Positions 51,883 through 59,841 of a stretch of DNA of 64,000 bases are shown here, in pieces. The notes under the pieces were generated by a model. The model made no database searches, was not told the DNA's origin, and worked only from the letters and a program-made list of their open reading frames with translations. The DNA lies in contig NZ_CP015249.1 in the NCBI RefSeq assembly GCF_001632775.1, positions 3,204,686-3,268,685 of the forward strand. The letters run 5' to 3'. The position numbers and the translations under genes were made by a program. Each line of letters starts with the position of its first letter. Position 1 is the first letter of the stretch. Origin of the DNA: Dokdonella koreensis DS-123. GTDB taxonomy: Bacteria; Pseudomonadota; Gammaproteobacteria; Xanthomonadales; Rhodanobacteraceae.

Positions 51883-52665
51883 TCATGTGCTGCTTATTGG
51901 ACTGCTTCGTTTAGCATGAGGCTGTGCGCCAAGGTGTCGTGACCGCGTGTTTGGATCGCATACTTCAAACAGGTCGTTATGCCACTTCACCGACGTCAGA
52001 TCCATGTCTCTGGGTGGAGGGAGTCCGCCTAGATGGAGTTCGTTATCCCAGATGATGCCGATCTCTCTCGCGGGACCCTGTCGATATATGGCCGCTAATT
52101 GTGGCGCCCCGCCAGTTTGTGGGTCTTGCCCACTTTTCAGTGCGTCGCAAAATGCTGAGAAAACACTACGACTAGTTCGACCTGATACATCCTGGCTTAC
52201 CCATTTCCTAAGTTCGCTAAATGCTATGGCTCTACCGGATCCATATGCACAGATAATATCTGAATGCTCAGTTGGTATCGGGTGATTGCGGACGCGCCAT
52301 GAGCGATCTTCGTATTCATGTGCAGTGACAACAAATTGGGTCGCCATACCTTCCCCAACCCGGCGTGCAAAAACAAATGCTGTGCCCTCTAGTGATCCGA
52401 TGGGGAAGCTGTCAGACAACTCATGCAGACGTTCTTCAAGCTGACCGTCACTGAGCGCCCCTCCACTTAAACCAACTAATAGGTTTTGCCCAAAGGTGAC
52501 ATCGCCGGCGAATGCCAATATCGCTGCGTCGCGTGTTCGAACCGAAAGCTTCCTCCCTCTGTCCCATTGGGTTGCTGACGGCCAAGAGAAGCGACTGTCG
52601 GTTGCAATATAGAGGGACGATGGAGCCCTCGAGTCTAGGCCGCACCAACATATCAATGTGGTCAC
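51883..52665 (-). CDS. proteasome-like (Ntn-hydrolase fold) protein, orphan
   Basis: A 260-residue soluble protein. The start MTTLICWCGLDSRAPSSLYI, followed by ATDSRFSW and 'RDAAILAFAGDVTFGQNLL', resembles proteasome beta-type Ntn hydrolases, where a strand with a Thr near the N-terminus is followed by 'DSR' and a 'GD' turn. Thr2 or Thr3 would be the nucleophile after Met removal, but this is a structural guess. GTG 52665 is the first possible start after an in-frame stop at 52681-52683; no clear ribosome site is present. It is visibly richer in A/T than the chromosome. It lies between the dead recombinase and a decayed IS3 element, so it may itself be horizontally acquired. Confidence 0.55.
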   Translation of the reverse strand: MTTLICWCGLDSRAPSSLYIATDSRFSWPSATQWDRGRKLSVRTRDAAILAFAGDVTFGQNLLVGLSGGALSDGQLEERLHELSDSFPIGSLEGTAFVFARRVGEGMATQFVVTAHEYEDRSWRVRNHPIPTEHSDIICAYGSGRAIAFSELRKWVSQDVSGRTSRSVFSAFCDALKSGQDPQTGGAPQLAAIYRQGPAREIGIIWDNELHLGGLPPPRDMDLTSVKWHNDLFEVCDPNTRSRHLGAQPHAKRSSPISST

Positions 52666-52861
52666 GTGGTCTGTCTGTGTCTATTGAGATATAGTTGCCA
52701 GGCAACTCCCCGGCCCTCCACCATCTTAGCCATGTTCGCCTGAGGGGGGCAGCTCGAGGAGCAGCCTCTGGGCACATCGACAGATGTGCCCAGAGGAAGG
52801 CGGGGTTTATCAGAATGCGGCGAAGTTCGACCCGTAGCAACGTTGTTCGCCATGCGGCGCC

Positions 52862-54165
52862 TGAACCGCCCCGGGATTCCTGGAGGCTCCAACCTTTGAG
52901 AGGATGGAGTCATGAGCAAGCCAGTGAAGTACTCACCGGAAGTCCGGGAACGAGCGGTTCGGATGGTGCTCGAGCACCAGGACGAGCACGGTTCGCAGTG
53001 GGCGGCAATCGCGTCGATTGCCGGGAAGATCGGTTGCACGGCCGAGACGTTGCGCTTGTGGGTGCGGCGGGCCGAGCGTGACTAGGTGTTGCGCCCGGGG
53101 CTGACGACGGACGAGCGGGCGCGGATGAAGGTGCTGGAGCGCGAGGTCCGGGAGCTGCGGCAGGCCAACGAGATCCTGCGCAAGGCATCGGCGTATTTCG
53201 CCCAGGCGGAGCTCGACCGCCGCTTCAAGCCATGACCGGGTTCGTATCGGTCCACCGGCACGCCTACGGAGTCGAGCCGATCTGCTGGGTGCTGGAGATC
53301 GCTCTGTCGTCCTCCTACGGCCATGCTGCACGGGAGGCCGATCCGGACGCCCGTCCGGATCACTGGTGGCGGGAGCGGGCGCTGGAAGCGGAAGTACGCC
53401 GGGTGTGGGACGAGAACGGGCAGGTGTATGGGGCGAAGAAGGTCTGGAAGTAGTTGCTGCGGGAAGGCTGGCAGGTGGCGCGGTGCACGGTGGAACGACT
53501 GATACGTCGGCTGGGCCTGCGTGGCGTGATCTGGGGCAAGGGCGTGAAGACCACGGTGGGCGACCCGGTACGGCCGTGCCCGCTGGATCGGGTCAACCGA
53601 CAGTTCCATGCTGACCGGCCGAACGCGCTGTGGGTCAGTGACTTCACGTATGTCTCGACCTGGCAGGGCATGGTGTACGTGGCCTTCGTGATCGAAGTGT
53701 ACGCACGCCGGATCGTGGGCTGGAAGGCGTCCAGTTCGATGACGACGGACTTCGTGCTCGACGCCCTGGAACAGGCTCTGCACGCCCGGCAGCGGGATAG
53801 CGAACTGATCAATCACTCCGACAGGGGGCGCAGTACGTGAGCCTCCGCTACAGCGAACGCCTGGCCAAGGCCGCGGGCGTCCGTCGGTGAGAAGTGTGGG
53901 CGACAGCTACGACAACGCGCTGGCCGAAACGATCAACAGGCTGTACAAGGCCGAGGTGTTCCATCGCAAATCGTGGCGCAACCGCGAGCAGATAGGAACT
54001 GGTCACGCTGGACCGGTTGCACTGGTACAACCACAAGCGATTGCTGGAGTCGATCGGGTACATCCCCCAGCGGAAGCCGAAGCGGCTTATTATCGGCAAC
54101 AAGCCGGTGAGGCCAAGGTGGCCTGACTCAAACCAAACGGCCTCCAAGAAAACCGGGGCGGTTCA
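52862..54165 (+). mobile_element. decayed IS3-family insertion sequence
   Basis: Terminal inverted repeats: TGAACCGCCCCGG begins the left end (26 bases, 52862-52887), and the complement occurs at 54140-54165, with 23 of 26 bases paired. The element is 1,304 bases, normal for IS3. It starts TG and ends CA as usual. No matching 3-4-base target duplication is visible at the flanks (GCC on the left, ACC on the right). Its genes carry several stops and frameshifts, so it cannot move by itself. Confidence 0.85.
52912..54126 (+). pseudogene. IS3-family transposase orfA/orfB, multiply broken
   Basis: OrfA reads [20 protein letters not shown] from 52912, with TAG at 53083-53085 (codon 58). It resumes with the leucine-zipper region '[20 protein letters not shown]' and stops near 53235. 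OrfB follows in another frame with TAG at 53451-53453 after GAKKVWK, then the DDE core part 'NALWVSDFTYVSTWQGMVYVAF'. A frameshift near 53825-53835 precedes 'YSERLAKAAGV', and another near 53885 precedes 'SVGDSYDNALAETINRLYK'. A last one near 53995 precedes 'LHWYNHKRLLESIGYIP'. At least five lesions show long decay. Confidence 0.85.
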
Positions 54166-54333
54166 ACCTGCCGAGCGCTTTCAAGCGGGTTCGGTAATTG
54201 GAGATTTCGGATCCGACCTACTGTCTGAGCTACCCCGCCCAACACTAGCCGCAGAGCGGAATCTAGGGGAGAGAGGCTGGGGTATGCTAACGCCAGTCTG
54301 GGGGCAGCAATTGTCATTTTGGAGAGCGGGCAC

Positions 54334-56349
54334 ATGCGACTGAGTAGGGCGAGGGTCACCAATTACCGCGGCATCATCGACACTGGCTGGTTTGATGTCG
54401 AGAAGAACAAGACCATCATGGTCGGCCCCAACGAGGCAGGTAAGACGGCCGTTCTGCAAGCCCTTCAGCAAATCAACCCGCCGCCGGATGTGCCGAAGTT
54501 CGATGCGCTGCGCGACTACCCTCGCTCCAAGTACAACGATATAACGACGGGGCGGGTTGACCCTAAAACAGTTACTGTGGTGGAGGTCGAGTTTGAACTC
54601 GATGACGCAGACCGCGCGGCGATTCCCCCGACCATGCACAGTGTGCGGTACGCCTTCAGTAGGAGGTTAGACAACTCCGCGCGGCACAACCTGCTTGATG
54701 CCCCTCCGCTGCCTACCTTCGGCAGCATCACCAAAGACTTGACTCGTCTCTGTGCCCACATTGACCCGCGCGCGGAAGCTAAGACGCCGGGTGGCCCGTC
54801 GCCGAGTGCAGAACTGGCCTCGATCACCAACGAATGGACTGCGACGACAGCTATCGAAGGCGAGCGAGCAACTGCCCTGAAGTCGTGGCTAGATAAGTCT
54901 TTACCTTTGGTTGACGAAGCCAACGACACTGAGGAGAAGCGGTTCGACAGCCTTGTAGCGGCGGCAGCAGCTTACGTCGATCGAGCGACAGCTCTCAAAG
55001 TACTCGATGGTCGGAAGCCAGTCTTCGTGCTGTTCAACAACTATTTCCGTGTAAGACCATTAATTCAACTCGATCATCTTGCTCAGAGGTTGTCCAACAG
55101 TGTTCTCGACGACGATCAGTACGACTACGGCAATGTCTGTCTACTAAAGTTGCTTGGCTTTACCGCACAGGAGCTTTCTGACCTTGGAAGAACGTCACCG
55201 CCTGCAGCGAATAATCCCACTGCCCTTCAGACCTACCGCGATCAGCTCGATAAGCGCACCTATCAGCTTAATGCCGCGAGCGTACAGCTAACGAATGAGA
55301 TCCGCTCGGTCTGGCGCCCGCGGGAAGGTCGCGCAGAAGCAGACAAATTACGCATTCAGGCGGATGGACAGTATCTCAAGGTGGTAGTCGAGGACGAGCT
55401 TGGCGTTGACATCGAATTACATCAGCGCTCGGAAGGATTCCAATGGCTGGTGTCATTCTTTGTGGTGTTCTTCGCTGAAGCCGCCGGTAAGCACAAGAAC
55501 GCCATTCTGTTACTCGACGAGCCAGGCTTGTCTCTGCACGGACTCAAACAGCGTGAGTTCCGGTCAACCCTTAGCCGGCTATCCGAGAGCAATCAGACAA
55601 TCTATACCACTCATTCCCCTTTCCTCGTTGGTCCAGATGAATTGAACTTGGTCCGGGTTGTTGAGATGCTTGATCGTATCGTTGGCACCAAGGTGCATAC
55701 GACCGTCACTTCAGGGGATCCGGCAGCGCTCCTGCCGCTACAAGAGGCGCTGGGATACGATTTGGCCCAGAGTTTATTTACCCAAGAGCGCAACCTTGTG
55801 CTTGAAGGGTTGACGGACTATTGGTACGTCGATGCGACTGCGGCTCTGCTTCGCGCGGCGGACGTGGTTAACTTGAACGAGAAGGTTGCTTTGGTTCCAG
55901 CCGCAAGTGCGGGCAAGGTGGTGTATTACGCCACCATCCTCTATGCGCAAAACTTCAAGGTTGCAGCACTGCTTGACTCTGATGTTGCTGGCGATCAAGC
56001 AGCACAGCAAGAAACACTGGTTCACACACTGGGGAACAAATGCATCCTGCGAACCAAGGACGCATATTCCGGCCCCGTTGCCAAGCCAGAAATCGAGGAC
56101 TTGCTGCGAGAGACGCTTGTCAACATCGCTAAGGAGTCCTTGGCAATCGATGTGACTGTCGATGCTGCGGCCCAGCCCGCTCGCCCGATCATCGATCTAC
56201 TCGAGTCCACTGGTAGCGGCTTCTCGAAGTACAAGCTAGCAAAGGCGTACATCCGCTGGGCCCGCGATCACTCTGCCAGCGATCTAACGGCGACCGAACG
56301 AGACCAGTTCAAGGTGTTGATCGAAAAGATCAACAAGGCCTTGAAATAG
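54334..56349 (+). CDS. OLD-family ATPase/TOPRIM nuclease
   Basis: A 671-residue protein. An N-terminal ABC-type ATPase half has Walker A GPNEAGKT (31-38). After a long coiled insertion it is completed by Walker B ILLLDEPG (about 388-395) and 'YTTHSPFLV'. The C-terminal TOPRIM domain has the Glu in LVLEGLTDYWYV (about 491) and the DxD pair in LLDSDVAGD (about 546). This is the OLD architecture, as in phage P2 Old and GajA, which nick or cut DNA. ATG 54334 has GGAGAGCGGG upstream; TTG 54319 is an unlikely alternative. Base composition is more A/T-rich than the backbone, pointing to transfer. No dedicated helicase gene is adjacent. Confidence 0.88.
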   Translation: MRLSRARVTNYRGIIDTGWFDVEKNKTIMVGPNEAGKTAVLQALQQINPPPDVPKFDALRDYPRSKYNDITTGRVDPKTVTVVEVEFELDDADRAAIPPTMHSVRYAFSRRLDNSARHNLLDAPPLPTFGSITKDLTRLCAHIDPRAEAKTPGGPSPSAELASITNEWTATTAIEGERATALKSWLDKSLPLVDEANDTEEKRFDSLVAAAAAYVDRATALKVLDGRKPVFVLFNNYFRVRPLIQLDHLAQRLSNSVLDDDQYDYGNVCLLKLLGFTAQELSDLGRTSPPAANNPTALQTYRDQLDKRTYQLNAASVQLTNEIRSVWRPREGRAEADKLRIQADGQYLKVVVEDELGVDIELHQRSEGFQWLVSFFVVFFAEAAGKHKNAILLLDEPGLSLHGLKQREFRSTLSRLSESNQTIYTTHSPFLVGPDELNLVRVVEMLDRIVGTKVHTTVTSGDPAALLPLQEALGYDLAQSLFTQERNLVLEGLTDYWYVDATAALLRAADVVNLNEKVALVPAASAGKVVYYATILYAQNFKVAALLDSDVAGDQAAQQETLVHTLGNKCILRTKDAYSGPVAKPEIEDLLRETLVNIAKESLAIDVTVDAAAQPARPIIDLLESTGSGFSKYKLAKAYIRWARDHSASDLTATERDQFKVLIEKINKALK

Positions 56350-56739
56350 TCGTTGCTGGAAAGTGGCGAATGGCCGCTCTTGGCCGATACCGGCTATTTC
56401 GCCGAGTCCGCGACAATGCTCACTTGACACCACAAAAATCCAAATGCAGACTTGACCGCGGAGTGTAGAAGCTCCTTGTGAAGCGGCGCCCACCTCCGAC
56501 AACCCGGTGGGTTTTTTGTGCCCTACGATCCCGCAGGGCATCTCGGTGCATCCGTGCGCCGGGAGGGTGGCTAATACAACACCCCGCAAGGGGGAATACG
56601 CCCACCGTCTTCACACGGCTTCTAACCTCCCGGCATCCCGGCGCATGTCGTGCGCCGGCGTGTTGCGTGTTCCGCCGGATGCGGAAATCTCCGCCGTCCT
56701 CGCGGATTCCTTCACACACCAAGGAACGAGGTGATCGCC
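56350..56739. other. leader region with terminator-like hairpin
   Basis: 390 bases after the OLD gene. AACCC (56501-56505), loop GGT, GGGTT, then six T residues (56512-56517) form a small terminator-like hairpin. It is followed by a 75-codon frame (listed separately) that runs to the ribosome site of the next gene. The rest shows nothing recognised. Confidence 0.45.
56507..56734 (+). CDS. possible Ash/leader-like small protein
   Basis: A 75-residue frame from GTG 56507 that begins VGFLCPT, contains 'ASRRMSCAGVLRVPPDAE' and ends two bases into the next gene's ribosome site (AGGTGA). The start with GFLC after a CCGGTGGGTTTTTT hairpin recalls short Ash-like frames of P4-type elements. The alternative is that the conserved feature is the RNA leader itself and the frame is incidental. 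No ribosome site is evident before the GTG. Confidence 0.3.
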   Translation: MGFLCPTIPQGISVHPCAGRVANTTPRKGEYAHRLHTASNLPASRRMSCAGVLRVPPDAEISAVLADSFTHQGTR

Positions 56740-57327
56740 ATGAAGCACATGACCATCGCGCCGCCGATCGGCGGCATCGTGCGGTTTTCCAAGAACGTCA
56801 CGGCCAACCAGAAGCCGATGTGGCTGGGCAACTGGCCGCGGGAGATCTACCGCGAGGCACCGCCGCGTACCGACCTCACGCCGGACATCCAGAGCGAGGA
56901 CGGCATCTTGATGAAGGGCTACTCCCCGCTGTTCTGCCATCCGCCGGCGATGTCGGTGGCGGAGATGGAAGCATGGGAGAAGGACCTGGTCGATCCGCGC
57001 AGCGAGCAGTCGCGCCGGCGGCGCTGGGCGATGGCGGCCTTGCTGGAATCGGAGGATGCGCTGCGCGCGGCGGTGCAGTACCCGGACGGCAAGAAGATGC
57101 TGGAGGACTGGATGGACGTGGCCAGCGAACATCAACTGGCCATGGTCGAGGCCTGCGGGCTGGCCTATCGCGCGCACCAGCGCTTGCAGGCGCTGTACGA
57201 CGAGGTATTCCTGGCGCCGGTGTTCAAGCGCAAGTACAAGCCGGAACCGAAGTTCGACGCCAACAACCGGCCGATCCCGGAGCCGGAACCGGAAAAGAAG
57301 CCGCGCCGGCGCAAGACCAAGGCCTGA
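56740..57327 (+). CDS. lineage-specific protein of unknown function
   Basis: A 195-residue, highly charged protein beginning MKHMTIAPPIGGIVRFSKNV and ending in a Pro/Glu- and Lys/Arg-rich tail (PEPEPEKKPRRRKTKA). The middle is helical. No membrane segment or catalytic motif is seen. ATG 56740 has GGAACGAGG 8 bases upstream. I recognise the opening as that of Xanthomonadales proteins with no known role. It may pair with the XAC0095-like gene 116 bases downstream. Confidence 0.7.
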   Translation: MKHMTIAPPIGGIVRFSKNVTANQKPMWLGNWPREIYREAPPRTDLTPDIQSEDGILMKGYSPLFCHPPAMSVAEMEAWEKDLVDPRSEQSRRRRWAMAALLESEDALRAAVQYPDGKKMLEDWMDVASEHQLAMVEACGLAYRAHQRLQALYDEVFLAPVFKRKYKPEPKFDANNRPIPEPEPEKKPRRRKTKA

Positions 57328-57443
57328 CCCAGCCGACGGGAACCGAAGGCGCCGGCCGGGTGGCGGCGCCTGACCGGATGACGCCGATGAACCCTGGGGG
57401 CTGCACGGGAAACCTCGGCCTGCCGCTGCAAGGAGGATCGACG

Positions 57444-57698
57444 ATGAACGAAGGAATCGACGCGCCTGGGGTCACGGGCCACTACCGCCTGCCGGAAGAA
57501 GCCTATGTCACCCTGCTGCAAACGCGCGACCAGTTGCGCCTGCTGGAACTGCTGGCGATGCCGTGCACCCTGCAGGACGAACAACCGGGCCGCGGGCTGA
57601 CCGTGGCGCCGGGCGTGCTGGCGCAGTGCTTCGGCCAGTTGGCGCGGCACCTGGACGGCTGTCTGGCGCAGACCCACTGGCTGCCGGGGCGGCGCTGA
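57444..57698 (+). CDS. XAC0095-like small protein
   Basis: An 84-residue protein. GHYRLPEEAYVTLLQTRDQL at residues 12-31 and the later helix 'VLAQCFGQLARHLDG' match the pattern of the XAC0095 family known in Xanthomonadales (function unknown). ATG 57444 has a perfect AGGAGG at 57431-57436. It lies downstream of the other lineage-specific protein and may share its transcript. Confidence 0.7.
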   Translation: MNEGIDAPGVTGHYRLPEEAYVTLLQTRDQLRLLELLAMPCTLQDEQPGRGLTVAPGVLAQCFGQLARHLDGCLAQTHWLPGRR

Positions 57699-58010
57699 CA
57701 CGGTACGCACCGGCCGGACCAAGGCTGGCGCGCTTTCGCCGGCAGCGCTGTCCCCTGCCGTGCAGCTCCCGCGTGGGAACGGTGCCGGCCGACCCAGCGG
57801 CCGGCCCACCTGCGCCCGCGCTGGGCGGCGCGCCTGCCCTGGACGCGCGGCGGCCCCCGTCCAGCCGGCTGGCGCCAGGCCGGTCACGCCGCCGCCACCC
57901 GCTGCCCGGATTGCGCAAGAATGGTGCCCTGCTTCGGCTTCATGGGCGGCCCACCGTGCGTGCACGTCCACCGCGACGACGGGGACCCTTTCGGACAGGA
58001 GGCACGGCCA
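57699..58010. other. intergenic, nothing recognised
   Basis: About 310 bases before the membrane protein at 58011. Frames are open because of high G/C but do not look like protein. AGGAGG at 57997-58002 is the ribosome site of the next gene. Confidence 0.4.
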
Positions 58011-58577
58011 ATGGCAATGAGTACGACAGTAGGCAATGACCGGCTCTGGCGCGGCCTGCGCTGGGTGGTCTGGGGCGGCGCGGCGATGCTCTTGCTGCTG
58101 CCGCTGGTCGCGATGCAGTTCACCGCGGACGTGCGCTGGTCGCCGTTCGACTTCGCCCTGATGGGCCTGATGCTGGCCCTGGTCGGCGGCGCCTACGAGC
58201 TGGCCGTGCGCGTGGCGCGCAGCCACGTCTATGTCGTCGCGTTCGGCGTCGCGGTGCTGACGGCGTTCCTGATGACCTGGGCCAACCTGGCCGTCGGCAT
58301 CATCGGGGAGCCGGACAACCCGGCCAACCTGCTGTTCTTCGGCGTGATCGCGGTGGCGGTCATCGGCGCGGTGCTGGCGCGGCTGCAATCGCCCGGCATG
58401 GCGCGGGCGATGATCGCGACGGCGATCGCCCAGGCCGCGACGTGCGTGGCAGCCCTGGTCCTCGACGGCGTCTACGTGTTCGTGCTGACGGGGGTCTTCG
58501 TCGTGCTGTGGCTGATTGCGGCGCAGCTGTTCCGCACCGCGGCGCGACGGCCGGCGGCCGTCATGCCCCCACGCTGA
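58011..58577 (+). CDS. small integral membrane protein, unknown function
   Basis: A 188-residue protein with five to six hydrophobic segments ('GGAAMLLLLPLVAMQF', 'FALMGLMLALVGGAYEL', 'VVAFGVAVLTAFLMTWANLAVG', 'LLFFGVIAVAVIGAVLA' and 'GVYVFVLTGVFVVLWLIAAQLF'). ATG 58011 has AGGAGG 8 bases upstream; ATG 58017 is in frame and possible. The family is not recognised with certainty. It converges with the nuclease-like gene at 58609. Confidence 0.75.
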   Translation: MAMSTTVGNDRLWRGLRWVVWGGAAMLLLLPLVAMQFTADVRWSPFDFALMGLMLALVGGAYELAVRVARSHVYVVAFGVAVLTAFLMTWANLAVGIIGEPDNPANLLFFGVIAVAVIGAVLARLQSPGMARAMIATAIAQAATCVAALVLDGVYVFVLTGVFVVLWLIAAQLFRTAARRPAAVMPPR

Positions 58578-58608
58578 CGGAACGCGCGGACACACGCCGG
58601 CGGGCCGG

Positions 58609-59487
58609 TCACGGCATGCGGTCCGGCTCCCCCGCGATGCCGGGTGAAGGGACGTCGCCGGCCAGCCGGCGGCGGCGCTCCAGGCGCCAGGTGGGCCAGT
58701 AGAAACGCTGCTTGTCCTTGGCGGCGGCCAGGCGCTCGCCGTGCTCGGCCTCGCTCAGTTCGCCGGTGCCGAACTTCACTACCCAGAAGCCGTCCGGGTC
58801 GTGCGGGGCGACGGCGAGCGGCAGCCAGCCGCAGCCGCGATGGGTCTCCGGGATCAGGTGCTCCAGCCCGAAGCGGGCGCACTCGCCACGCACGGCATCG
58901 AGCCGTTCGCGAATCGTTTCCTCGCGCTGCAGGCCCGGCGGCGATTGCAGCACCAGCTTGATGTCCACCTGCGACACGTCGGGCGCGGCATGCTGCAGGA
59001 TGCCGCAGAGGCGGGCCACCTTGGACGCGAGCTGCGCGTCGGTGAAGCCGCTGGTGCACTTGGCCTCGACCAGGATCAGCTGCGTGCCGCCGTCGGGCCG
59101 GACGTAGGCGAGCAGCAGGTCGATGTCTTCCTGGCTGTTCTCGATCAGGAAACGCGGCGGATCGGCCCGGGCCTCGTCGCCGGGATCGGCGGACCGGAAC
59201 GGCGCGAGCCGCGCGTTGTGCCGGGCGGCGCCGTCGGGCGTGCCACCGGCCAGGGCGGCGTACAGCCAGTTGAGGTGGTAGTCCATCGCCAGGAAGGCGG
59301 ACCGCACGGCGGCCGGCTGTGGCGGGTCCACGCCGGCCGCGCGCGCGGCCGCGCGCAGGAAGGCGACGCTGGGCTGGAAGCGGCCGAGTGCCTGGCGCAC
59401 CACCCAGTACCGTTCTTTCGCGTTGAAACAACGCAGCCGGTCGATGACGGACCACGGTCCGCCCTCGACGTTGTGTGTCTCCACCAT
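58609..59487 (-). CDS. PD-(D/E)XK nuclease-like protein
   Basis: A 292-residue soluble protein. The centre has 'EDIDLLLAYVRPDGG' (D121, D123) followed by 'LILVEAKCTSG' with E141 and K143, the D..ExK core of restriction-endonuclease-fold enzymes. The N-terminal 110 residues are helical. No helicase or methylase gene is beside it, so it is not an ordinary restriction gene. Function is unknown: nuclease, repair or DNA-binding. ATG 59487 has AGGGGGG upstream. Codon use is like the backbone. Confidence 0.6.
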   Translation of the reverse strand: MVETHNVEGGPWSVIDRLRCFNAKERYWVVRQALGRFQPSVAFLRAAARAAGVDPPQPAAVRSAFLAMDYHLNWLYAALAGGTPDGAARHNARLAPFRSADPGDEARADPPRFLIENSQEDIDLLLAYVRPDGGTQLILVEAKCTSGFTDAQLASKVARLCGILQHAAPDVSQVDIKLVLQSPPGLQREETIRERLDAVRGECARFGLEHLIPETHRGCGWLPLAVAPHDPDGFWVVKFGTGELSEAEHGERLAAAKDKQRFYWPTWRLERRRRLAGDVPSPGIAGEPDRMP

Positions 59488-59841
59488 GAGACCCCCCTGC
59501 GAAAAACGCCCCCTGATCTCGGCGTGCGGACAGCGTACGCCACCGCGGGCCGATCACCAAACGCCGGCGCACGGTCCGGCTGCCCGGCACGCCCGCCCGG
59601 CACGGCAGCCGAGCGCCAAGCCGGGCGCCCATGGCCCGGCCTGGCCGTGGACGGCGCGGCCCAGGCCTCGCCGTCTTAGATGACATTTCTTTTTTCATCA
59701 TCCACTTGCATGCATCGGCCACGGAAAGGCCATGCGCCGAACAGGCAGTGTGGTAGACGCTAAACAATAGTCGGTCGCCAGCCGTGGGCTGGTCCTGCCG
59801 CAAGCGGCGGCGACACTTCTTCAGATCCGGAGCGAGGGGCA
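59488..59841. other. divergent intergenic region
   Basis: 354 bases between the nuclease-like gene (-) and the exported protein (+). An A/T-rich patch at 59677-59705 (CATTTCTTTTTTCATCATCC) stands out and could be part of a promoter for the plus-strand gene. GATGA and TCATC at its edges can pair weakly. Confidence 0.4.

Noticed and set aside
52448-52840. A 130-codon minus-strand frame overlapping the proteasome-like gene
   Set aside because: It overlaps the better-supported gene in another frame, has an unlike composition and shows no motif.
47293-54334. A complete Gabija operon
   Set aside because: The helicase is RecD-like with its own nuclease domain rather than a UvrD-like GajB, and it is not adjacent to the OLD gene; kept only as a hypothesis in the findings.
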